A DNA stretch of 64,000 nt from Parascedosporium putredinis (Eukaryota; Ascomycota; Sordariomycetes; Microascales; Microascaceae): the NCBI GenBank assembly GCA_949357655.1, contig CASHTG010000009.1:1072497-1136496 (forward strand). The letters are read 5' to 3'. Positions 49,895-60,670 of the stretch are shown piece by piece. The notes under the pieces were generated by a model. It was not told where the DNA came from, searched no databases, and saw nothing but the letters and a program-made list of their open reading frames with translations. Numbering within the stretch: the first letter of the stretch is position 1; each line of letters begins with the position of its first letter. The translations under genes and the position numbers were made by a program.

Positions 49895-52800
49895 TCAGAT
49901 ATCTAAAACAATTCGCGAGGTTTCCTTCATTTTATCCCGTATATTCGCTCCTAGCTGCCGAAGGCTGGAAATCCCTATAATTTCCTGCACCTTGAGGCTC
50001 AGTTGTAATCGCCGAGAAATCCAATTTCGAATTTCTATGGCGACAAGTGAGTCCATACCAATAGACGAGGGCGATTGGTCAATATCAGGCACCTCGTCCG
50101 GGCGTCGAAGGAGAAATGAGAAGAGGGTTTTACCAATCTGCTGCGCTAGGAAGGCAGGCACATCCGCAGTGTCGAGAAATTCTGGACTATAAGCTATAGT
50201 GTTGAGGAACTCCTTCAGTTCATCTTTCTCAGAGCTTTGGCTAGAAACCTCTTGGCAGTCTTCAATATTATGATAGAGTGCCATCCTAGGGTCGCTTCTC
50301 CACGAGACACGGCTTTGCTCAGACTTGATCGGCATTGTGGAGCGGAGGCCGATCGCTATCTGGGTATGGCTTTGGTACTCCCACTGTCCAAGCCTCTCGT
50401 GTTGTAGCGAAGCCCCTTCTCGTCGTCTGGTACTACTCGCTACACATCTCTGAATGGCGAATTGGACAGTGTCAAGGATATCCTGTTCTGTTAGAAGATG
50501 CACTGCAGTTGCACGGAATCTATCACGCGCTCGGGTGTCGCGGACGAGGTACCCCACACCATCGACAGCACCGATATCTACCGTCTGACATGGGCGGCCC
50601 TGTCGAGTACAGTATTGGCTAAATGCGTCTAAAAATGTGTTGGCCGCAGCGTAGTTAGCTTGTCCGGGTTGGCAAGATATGCCTAAAATGCTGCTGAATA
50701 ACACAAAGAACTCGGTCATATGTTGTGTCCGCGACAGGACCTGGTGGATATTCCAGGTTCCTCTCACTCGCGGCCTTATTACCGTGTCCCAGTCGGTACA
50801 TGTCATGGATGCAACTTCGGAGTCCTGCTCGACTGGTTAACGAGATAAATAGTGATAGAAGTAGCCTAGACGTTACCTTGAGAACCATGGATGCTTGTAT
50901 GACACCCTGTATCGGCTTTGTTGCTGCACAAACTGCTCGCTCGACGTCTTGGACTTTATCCGCGCATCCTGCAATGAAGATTGAGGTGGAGCCGAGGGCT
51001 TCGAGCTCTCGCGCAAGATCCCCGTGCTGCCCCAAGGTCCCCGCAGAAGGAGAGAGAAACACAACTAAGAATTAATTAGTATCAATCCTTCTAAATCATC
51101 TTCAGATCGTAAGTTCTGCACTCTCACTTTCTTTCGCTCCTGCTTCGGCTAGCCATCGAGCGACTGCTTGACCCAGTCCTCCAAGGCCACCTGCGAGCAA
51201 GTATGAGCCGCCTTCTAATTTTAAACGACGTTTCTTCTCATGGATGATAAGTTCGGTTGGGGCTTCCGGTATCGTTACAGTGATAGCTCCAATCTGACTG
51301 TCCTTTCTTTGTAGGATATGGATAGCTTGCTCAATTTTGGTCGCTGGCACCTGGATGCATGGCTCAATAGCCTGAATGAAGCCCCAGGTATAGAGCTCTA
51401 TCATCGATTTTAGGATCCTACCGTTGCAATGTCAGCTATATAGTGGCAAAGTAAGTTAAGGAACCTACCTTCTAGACTCATCTGGTCTCTCTACGGAGAA
51501 AAGATAAAAGTCGATCCCTATAAACGATCGGCCCTCCTGAAACCGTTCCAGCGAGAGCACACCATTTCCGACGAGATCTGTTATGCCGGTCTCAAGAAGA
51601 TAGCCAAACTTGGCCACGCATCTCCAGCTGGCCTGGAGAAGCTCGCCAGTGAGTGAGTTCAGTACCACATTCACACCATATCCGTTCGTCTCGCGCTGAA
51701 TGTCCTCTTGGAAGGCAGTATCCCGAGAATCAAAAATATAATGCCGTGGGATATTGAATCGGTCCACCAGGTGTTGTGCTTTTTCTTCACTATCAACGGT
51801 GCAGAAGATCTAGAAGAGTTCGTAAGATTCAGCTGATTTAGCAATACCATCATGATATCCTTACCTGTGCCTGGATCATGCTTGCAATTTGTAGAGCAGC
51901 CAGGCCGATGTCACTGCATGCATCGTGTATCAAAACACTTTGCCCTTTCCGTAGATTGGCCTTGTCCATTAGACCATATATGGCCGTTCCGTATGCTAAA
52001 GGCATAGATGCCGCAAGGTCAAAGGGTAAGCCAGCAGGGATTTTCGTACACAGCTTCTCCGGCGTTATTATAGCAGTCGCGACCGCCCCCGATACTATCG
52101 CCACAACACGGTCGCCTGGGATAAGGGTAGCTACACCAGGTCCTACTTTTTCCACAATACCGGCGCATTGGAATCCCAATTTCTTTACGTCGAGGATGCC
52201 TGTAGTGATCAACTTGTCTTTGAAGCTAAGACCTATAGCACAGACCCGGATGCTTATGAGATCAGAAGTCGGCTCGCCCAAGTCAGACGTTCTCCATTTA
52301 AGCGAATCATTGAAATTAGCCAAGTCGATTTCAAGTGTGCGTTGAGAAACTGTGGAGGACTGTTCCTTGAGCTCATCGTCTAGATTTACCCAGGCGAAGC
52401 GTCCAACCTTGACTACGCCATCCGACAGCACCCACTCCATTGTTGCGTCAAGTTCGCCGTCACGGGTTCGAGACTGAAATTCTTCAAAAACGCTGACTGT
52501 AGTATCCCACACTGAGTTGTCAAGCCGGTCGAGCTCGAGTGTTCCAAAATCGATATTTTGCTCCACTCGTATAGTTCGGGCCATGCCAAGGGCTAGTGCG
52601 TAGCGGGGGTCATGGCAGTCAATTTGAGAAGCGCCCGTTACCCAGAGGACCCCAGCGCTCGGGCTGACCTCGGTTAGTAGATCTTTGAACTTCTCAAAGT
52701 TTTCATCGCTAATGTTATAGAAGAATGGCTGCTCAATGTCGATGATTGAGAAGATGTCGACCCCTTGCGGCGGCGCGATACCTAGAGGGCAGTCGGTTGC

Positions 52801-55800
52801 AGTGTAGCCTTTTTGCAAAATGCATCATGGACTGCTTTAAGGGTGGATCTTTGTGACCCAGAGTGTAATATAGTCACCATACGAGCTGGCGGGTCTGATC
52901 GGTGTGCCGCCACCATGCTCCAGTTCAACTCCCCATCAAAATGGGACCCCGGGAGTAGTTCTAGGCCGGCTTCATACATGTGACGACTCCAGCGCTGCGG
53001 CGAGACATACGGCTCAACGGCTCTGTCATCATGCTCGCCGAGCCACCAGCCGGGCAGAGTCCCCATGATGTAGTTAACCCATTTTGTTTCCGGGCAGAGC
53101 TCGCAGAGCAGGAGTCTCCCTTTTGGTGCGAGTAAAGTTCGCACATGCCGTAATGTTCGAGTCAGATCAGTCGTAGCATGAAGTACCTGTTACGCCATTA
53201 GATATGTTCTCATAACTCGACAAAACTCGACAAAACTCACGTTAGCGGCGACAATAATATCGAAGCTGTGCTCTGAGAAACCCTGTTGAACGGGGTCTTT
53301 CTCCACGTCAAGGACCTTGTACTCTATCCCAGGGAACTCGTTGAACCGATCCTTAGCCGCATTGAAGAAACCAGGAGATATATCAGTAAATGTATAAGAA
53401 TAGTACATTCTATCATTATGTTTGTTTTTGAGGAGGGGAAGAATTGTGTTTGTCGTTCCTCCCGTTCCGGCACCGATTTCGAGGATCTTTAGGTTGGGCT
53501 TGTAATGCGCCGCGAGTGTGAAGAAGTCGCTGTAATCCGTCATCATCATCTCATTATAGATGCGACTGAGGACATCATCTTCGAGTAAAATAGAGAGCAC
53601 GTCCACCTCCCCTGTAAAAATTCCCCGGCAGGACTCATATACACGGCGGATTGCAGCAGCCGAGGCCCAGCAGTCCGCCTTGTTCGCCTCACCATGCAGC
53701 TTCTCGATCAGGTCAGTGCGTTCTGGTGAAGACATGGCAGTAATATCTTTAGCGTCTGGGAGTGTGGAGGAATATCCGTTTTCTGCTTGATCTCGCCTCT
53801 CACGGAGCATTGTCCGGAATTTGCACATGAATTCGGACGCAGGCGACAATCCTTTGAGCAGCGCGTATGACTCAATAGTGCAGGCTAGAGCCAATCGGTT
53901 TAGCAGTATATTTGAGGCATGAAAGTCCTTCTTCGTTCTGATTAGTTTGGCAAGATCGATTAGATAGATGTCGGGCTTCCACACGAGTTCTGCGGCGCCG
54001 TGTGGGTTGTCCCCGTGGTGCTATCTAGCCCACCCAAGGGACTGATGCGGAGACCCTTCATCTTGATGGCGGCTTTTCCACTCGATATCCCTAAGATATC
54101 TGCACTGTAGGCGCCACGTGTACCGCATGGATCAGTCGTTGCTTCTATGGCAATGTGGGCTCCGTGGGGAAGGGCCCGAACAGAGACCTCTTCAATATAG
54201 GAGGGCACGGCTAGCGTAGTCATTAACCGCGGTAAGCCTTTGCAATTAGCAATATATGCTAGCTGTAAGACAAAGTCGAGCGTGCATGGATGCTGGCAAT
54301 AGTGAGAATCGCTAATGGCTATGTCGTTTCTGATGTCGGCGACTGCTCGGTGGCGGATAACATCGGCCCTGATATTCTTCAAACCCCGGAATCTTGTCCC
54401 ATAACTGAGCTGAACTCTATCAATAGCCGAATACCACGATGCGCCATCTGTCACACGGAGGCCTGGGTCGGGGTGTGCTAGAGTGGCGTCATCGCTGAGG
54501 GCTATGTCCTTCCGAGCCTGGCCAAACACATGCCTGATCCATATGCCTTTCCGAACAGAGGAAATCTCGAACTCATACCATTCTGAATACGTGGTATTCG
54601 TAAGCCGGACGGGTTTTAAAACTGTTATAAGCTCCGTATCTTCGCCTTCATGGATCAGTAATGGGCTCACAAAGTTGACTGCTCGTGCCGAAAAATGCAG
54701 CCCGCCCGTAAGTTGCCTTATTGCTTCGCCGGCCATCGATAGATAGCCAGCAGCTGGGAACACAATCTCTTGATTTACCCTGTGTTCGGCCACCCAAGGT
54801 ACGTCGGATACATCCAACAAGTTTCTCCAGGTTGGGGTGGAGTTTGACGTGAGGCTAATTCTTGAACCAAGGAGGTCGTGATGAGGATACTCACGGAGAC
54901 GCCATTCCGCAACCACGCGGCTCTCATCTCTAAAATTTCCCGATCGCTGCCAAGGATATACTGGCAAGTCTGCGAGGACGCGGCCGACCGGGACTATGTT
55001 CGAGAAGTCGATATTGAACCCTTCTTGGAAAAGGTATCCGACTGTGTTCAGCATAGAAGCAACGGCGTCCACATTACGCACAAGAGTTGGGGTGTATTTA
55101 TAGTCCGCTGCGTTTATACCACGTGAACGAGAGATTTCTCTAAGTGGCCCGGCCAGGGCAGAGTGTGGCCCAATTTCAAGGAACAATTGGGGTGCTCTCT
55201 CTTGCAATATCCGAGTCACTGCGGGGAGAAAAGAACGGATGAGCTGAGATTTTCCGCCCAGTACGCTGCGTTGAGTGGAGTGCTGCTGTCAAGACAGCGT
55301 CCCACCACGGTCGAATAGAACGGGATTTCCGGCAGTGTAGGCTTGAGGTCGTCGAGCATAGTTAGATAGTCTGAAGCGATGGCTTTCATGTGATGCGAGT
55401 GATAAGCGCAATCAACCCTAAGTGGTCTCACTAGGATGTCTGGATATAATGTCTTGATATCGGCAATCACTTCAAATAAAGCAGCCTCATCGCCACTTAA
55501 CGTTACCGAACTTGGGCTATTCTGGCACGCAACAACGACCCCCTCTCGGAGAAGGGATAGAACATCATCATGACCTAGGCCGATGGCAGCCATGGCCCCC
55601 TTGTGTGTATTTCGAAATTCTGACTGTGTTGTTGCTAATCCTCGATAGTATGCTACCCGGATGGCAGCTGCCGCGGTTAGAGCACCGCTAGCATACGCGG
55701 CGGCTATCTCGCCGCTTGAGTGGCCTATGACAATTGAAGGCAGAATTTTCCAGCTCCTTAGGGTGTTAACCAGAGCGATTTGAATAGCAGTGGTACATGG

Positions 55801-58022
55801 CTGCGAAAACTCAGCTAAGCCAAGTCGGGATTTATCCTTGGACATGAACAATTCATCTACTAAACTTAGTATTGTACACTATGGATCTTTAAACTCTCTC
55901 TTACCTGCTAATGACCAGAGCGGTGGTGGATTGTAGCTGCGCAAGTGCGCGTCAAGACTCTCGATAGTCTCTTTAAAGATCTCGTTTATGTCGAAGAGGC
56001 GGGCCCCCATAGAGGCCCACTGTGCACCTTGGCCGGTGAAAACGAATGCCAGGTCCCTCTGTGCCGTTGCTTTTCCCGATGAGAAGATGATGCTGTCCAA
56101 GGCTCCACTTAACTTGGCAACGCCATATCCTCGATAGGGAAGATGGTTTCGTCGGACAGCGAGCGTATAGCTGAGATCCAATAATCGCTCCGGGTGGGCG
56201 TTCAAATAAGAATTGAAGTTTTTATCCATTTCAACTAGCGCCTCGGCACTATTTGCTGATAGAACCAGTAGGTACGGCTGGTCCGGGCTGTTATATAAGG
56301 CCTCGGTACTAGTTTCTCGCACCCCTCGGAGAGAACTGTCGCAGCGGACTCGAGCAAAATCTAGTCTAACCATTAGCTAATCACCGCGGAGCCTGCCTGA
56401 TGAATACTCACGTTTGCATTTGCCCCACCGACTCCAAAGTTGTTGACACATACACGCTCTGCACGATCTTTAGGCCAGGGGTTACTTCGACTGGTACCTT
56501 GAGGAGCGCCGATTTCCAGGGAACTATAAAATCCGTTAGCTGGCTAAAAGGTATTCCTACGAACTAGAGATAGGGTCTTACTATCCGGATGGCCATCTTT
56601 GAAATTGATATTCGGAGGGATTTGCTTTTTCTCTAGCGCGAGGATCATTTTGATTATTGAAGTGATACCGGATGCTCCCTCTGAGTGACCTAGGTTTGGT
56701 TTAACCTATGGAAATTAGTAACTTTCATGACCTTTTTGAGAGGGCTCTTACCGAGCCAATATATATGCCGTGCTCTCCAAACACACTGGCAACAGCGCGC
56801 GCCTCGACTGGGTCACCAACTGGCGTGCCCGTTCCATGACATTCAACCATGGCTGTTTTCGATACGTCTGTGATTCCGGCTAGAGTATGGGACCGTCTGA
56901 TAAGAGTCTCTTGACTCTTCGCGCTAGGCTGTGCGAGCCCCGTGCTACGGCCGCTTGAGTTTACGCATGAAGAGCGAATCACGGCCCTAATAGGATCATT
57001 GTCGTTCATAGCATCTGTTAGCCTCTTTACATGGAGAGCCACGATACCTTCACCACGTGCATATCCGTCCGCGCCAGCATCAAAGCTTTACATCGACCGT
57101 CTGGAGCCAACACGCCTTGGCTCGACAAGACTAATGTCATCTGTGGGTCGAGTATTAGGCTGGAACCCACGACGATAGCCCCTGCACATTCACCCTTCTG
57201 AATTGCTAGACAAGCATTATGTAGGGCGGTCAGTGAAGAGGCACAGGCCGTTCGAACCGTCATACTACACCCCGGAACTTTAGCTCCATCACTATAGCAT
57301 GTGTAGTTATTCGAAACTCACGATGGGCCCACGAATCCGTATTCGTACGATATCCTATTCGCTAGGACCCAGTCCCCAGATCCATGGATTGGGTAAAGCC
57401 CTATATTCATGGGGTCCTTTGCTCGTTGGCTTTCCCAGTCCTGCTTCTTAGTTAGCTTGAACTCTTGCGTAGCTTTGAATGGTCAGGTTTCAATAACCCG
57501 ACGACTCTTTGGGAGCACGAACCCCACCAAAAGCGCCGGCGTAAACCCCTATCTCTTTTCCTCTCCAGTTAGTGGTCCCGGAGCTTTCGAGACACTCGTG
57601 CACAATCTCTAGTAGAATCTTTTGTTGAGGATCAACCTCTCCAAGTTCTGCAGCCGTCATAGACCAGAACGACGTATCTACTTCGTGGAGATCAATACCG
57701 CTGAGGAAATACCTAATCGCTCTGTGAGACAAGTCCAGTCCCTATCGCAGACCGAGCTGTGGGGAGCCGATCCAAAAATGCGATATACTTACCCGTATTC
57801 TGTTGCGACAAACCCACGTTTTCTCGGCTGACTATGATAGTACGCCTCAATATTGTATCGATTTGCTGGGACTCGACATCGACCATCCCGCTTATTGACA
57901 AGCATGTCCCAAAAGTCGCCACAATTATTCACGTTCCCTGGCAAGCGCAATGAACAACCTATGATTGCAATGGGTTCATACTCAGCTTCCATATTGCCAG
58001 TTGAATCTCCTAGAGTTGGCAT
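49895..58022 (-). CDS. Highly reducing type I polyketide synthase (KS-AT-DH-cMeT-ER-KR-ACP)
   Basis: Iterative fungal megasynthase building a reduced, methylated polyketide from malonyl-CoA and SAM. Reading from 58022: KS opens with EPIAIIGCSLRLPGNVNNCG; active Cys in RTACASSLTALHNA (about 57255), His in ECHGTGTPVGDP (about 56850) and NLGHSEGASG (about 56695). AT has FVFTGQGAQWASMG (about 56045) and Ser in GHSSGEIAAAYASG (about 55720). DH has EHRVNQEIVFPAAGYL (about 54780) and HPCTLDFVLQLAY (about 54290). cMeT has LEIGAGTGGTTNT (about 53487). ER spans about 52400-51470, KR has LLAGGLGGLGQAVARWL (about 51200) and GQANYAAANTFLDAF (about 50660), and ACP has GMDSLVAIEIRNW (about 50055). No thioesterase or NRPS module follows. 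About eight introns and some one-base slips (e.g. 57082, short A run) interrupt the frames. Size is about 2,400 residues, normal for the class. Confidence 0.93.
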
Positions 58023-59152
58023 TCTTGCGATTTTGCTAGTCTTGAGGCGTATTGTTAATGGAATAGATGGGTTTCTATGGTTATAGATATTCCCATTTCA
58101 TAACTCGAGGCCCCGGATCCTCCTTCTTTTATAGAGCGAACGCCGAATACATATATCATTACCGTCCTAAATCCCTTGAGATCGAAGCACTGCCATGTAG
58201 TCAATCTCCAACCAGATACACCGATATCGCAACGCTTAACGTACGTTCCGATTGTCTCGCGGCTTCCTCTTCTCAGCTAACCGCCCTCATACGTGTGATA
58301 CTAGCGAGATAGACCTACACGTGTTCAGGTAAACGAATAGGGCAGCCTACGGCTCGACAACATGCAGAAATAATAGTGAGCTACCGTGATTGTGTGCGAT
58401 CATCATCATGATAGATGTCTGGCCATTTGACAAGTCAATATGCGCCTCACAAGCATGCACCTTGTCCAGCCATGCGCGCCATTTCAATCCGGCAATGCGC
58501 GCGTGCCATCTCAATCCGGCAATGTGAGAAGCCACAGCGGGAGCGATGCAGTAGTGTAGCCGAGGTTCATATGTGCCCGGGCGAGTCCAGACCCAGTTCT
58601 AGACCAAGGCACTAAACTCCACATTCTCCACAATATGCAAGCACCCCCATGATCAGCGCGGCTGTCAACATATTCTATCGCGAATTACAAAACCTCGGAG
58701 CGAATCCTCCTTGAACCGGCTCATCTGTCTACTAATGATTTGTTCCCACAAATACTAATAGGTACAGCTCGGCCAATCAAAGTTAGTTATCGCCACGCCG
58801 AATGGCGTTGGTTGGGAGTACGTGATAGAGTAGATCCCCCAACACAGCAGCTAGACAGCAACTCTTCGACTGATCCCAAAAGAGCTGCCAGCATTATCAC
58901 TGTATGTCGCTAACGATATCGTGTCCCGCTACTATAGGTCTAGCAGCTTAGTGGCTTGGGTCGTGAAGGGCGAGGCCGCTAATAACTGGATAGCTGTGTT
59001 ATACAATATGATCTACGGCGGAGTAACCGGAAATCATACTAGGAGCGTAATACAGTGGTCAACTGATATCAGAGAAGCAAAGAGCTTGCTGCCTAATGCA
59101 TAGAGGCCGAAAGCGGAGTGTAGCTGTCTAATATTTATTTCAGCATTCTTTA
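58023..59152. other. PKS promoter side and start of the subtelomere
   Basis: No gene supported. The first ~300 bases should hold the PKS promoter. A short direct repeat occurs at 58478-58524. A 60-codon plus frame at 58921-59103 has no motif. Confidence 0.45.
58478..58524. repeat. 20-bp direct repeat, 27-bp period
   Basis: GCCATTTCAATCCGGCAATG at 58478-58497 recurs at 58505-58524 with a single T-to-C difference. Confidence 0.8.
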
Positions 59153-59281
59153 TTTCGCCCGCCTCAATAGACACATCATTAGGAGCTAGGACTGGCTCTT
59201 CGAGCGCCCAGTTCTCTGCCGGAAACACGGGCTAATGAGTGGCTCGGACACGGAAGGCATTTGGACCCCACACTTCAACCC
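59153..59281 (-). pseudogene. Inverted 129-bp fragment of the GH31 gene
   Basis: The reverse complement matches 40663-40791, inside the first exon of the GH31 gene, over 129 bases without a gap. I count about eight substitutions (roughly 94% identity). One turns a CAG codon into TAG (a CpA-to-TpA change) just before FPAENWALEEPV, and others are also C-to-T or G-to-A. The flanks do not match the GH31 gene, so it is a small captured fragment and cannot be functional. The shared stretch is too short to show when or how it moved. Confidence 0.88.
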
Positions 59282-59607
59282 TACTAGATTTACACCTCAC
59301 CACTATGTATGCGATTTTGGACTCAAACCTATACATCTTAAGGTGTGAAATCGAGGTACCGAAGTGGGTTTTTCGACCTAAACATATAGGGTTTTCGCCT
59401 CTAATAGGAGGTTCTGATTAGCTATAGCTAACCCCTGATAGCATTGCAATCCCTGCCATGAGCCATGGGGCCCATGGTTTGCGCAGCGCCATTGGCTGCG
59501 CGCGGCTCCACAGTGCTCCACAATGCTCCGCTTCATAGTGCGAATACCGTTTTCCTCTCTCATGGTCATCGGCCATAAGAGCTCTGGTGCGCGCCATGGC
59601 AAATGTC
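59282..59607. other. Subtelomeric spacer
   Basis: No gene seen. It contains short near-repeats of GCCATGGGGCCCATGG type and CACAGTGCTCCACAATGCTCC, leading into the tandem-repeat fields. Confidence 0.45.
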
Positions 59608-60255
59608 AATTGATTTAGCCATCGCCGCCATCGCCCATCGCTCCATCAATTGATTTGGGCATCACCCATCACCCATCGCATCGCCGCCATCGCCGCCATC
59701 GCCACCATCGCCCATCGCTGCATCAATTGATTTGGGCATCACCCATCACCCATCGCATCGCCGCCATCGCCGCCATCGCCGCCATCGCCCATCACTGTGT
59801 CAATTGATTTGGCCATCGCCGCCATCGCCCATCGCTCCATCAATTATTATGGCCATCGCCGCCATCGTCGCCATCGCCCATCACTCTATCAATTCATTTG
59901 GGCATCGCCCATCACCCATCGCCCATCGCCCATCGCCATCACAGCCATCACCCATCGCTACATCAATTAAATAGCCATCGCCCATCACTCCATCAATTGA
60001 TTTGGGCATCGCCCATCACCCATCGCCATCGCCGCCATCGCCCATCGCTACATCAATTGATTTAGCCATCGCCCATCGCCCATCGCCATCGCAGCCATCA
60101 CCCATCGCTACATCAATTAAATAGCCATCGCCCATCACTCCATCAATTGATTTGGGCATCGCCCATCGCCCATCGCCATCGCCGCCATCACCCATCGCCA
60201 TCGCCGCCATCGCCCATGGCTATATTAATTGATTTAGCCATCGCCGCCATCACTA
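59608..60255. repeat. Complex minisatellite of CCATCGCC words and CATCAATTGATTT spacers
   Basis: About 650 bp made of 6-10-bp words (GCCATCGCC, GCCCATCGC, CCCATCACC) punctuated roughly every 50-80 bp by the near-palindromic spacer CATCAATTGATTT. Both strands keep long open frames with low-complexity peptides (e.g. MGDGGDGDGRWAM), which I regard as by-products of the repeat and not genes. Confidence 0.85.
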
Positions 60256-60307
60256 TTATCAGGAAGATATTATGATAGCTAGGATCATGACAACATAAGC
60301 ATAATAC

Positions 60308-60581
60308 TATGATGATACTATAATGATACCATAACAATGCCGTGACGATGCCGGCACGATGCCGTGACGATGCCGGCACGATGCCGTGACGATGCCGGCA
60401 TGATGCCGTGACGATGCCGGCACGATGCCGTGACGATGCCGGCACGATGCCGTGACGATGCCGGCACGATGCCATGACGATGCCGGCACAATGCCGTGAC
60501 GATGCCGGCACAATGCTGTGACGATGCCGGCATAATGCTATGATGATACTATATAATACTATAAGGATACTATAAGGATAT
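60308..60581. repeat. 11-bp tandem array with 22-bp higher-order unit
   Basis: About 25 units of 11 bp. The centre alternates CGTGACGATGC and CGGCACGATGC, giving a 22-bp dimer repeat (about 60341-60538). At both edges the same 11-mers continue but with C replaced by T and G by A (TATGATGATAC, TATAATGATAC, TATAAGGATAC). One edge unit (60550-60559) is 10 bp long. Open frames across it are by-products. Confidence 0.9.
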
Positions 60582-60670
60582 TAGTATAATAGTATAATAG
60601 CTAGGATTAGAATAATATTATAATAATAGTAGTAAATTAGGGATCACTATAATATATAATTTCTTACTAT

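Noticed and set aside
60016..60533. Several 60-107-codon open frames with low-complexity peptides
   Set aside because: They are produced by the tandem repeats at 59608-60581; all frames of such repeats stay open.
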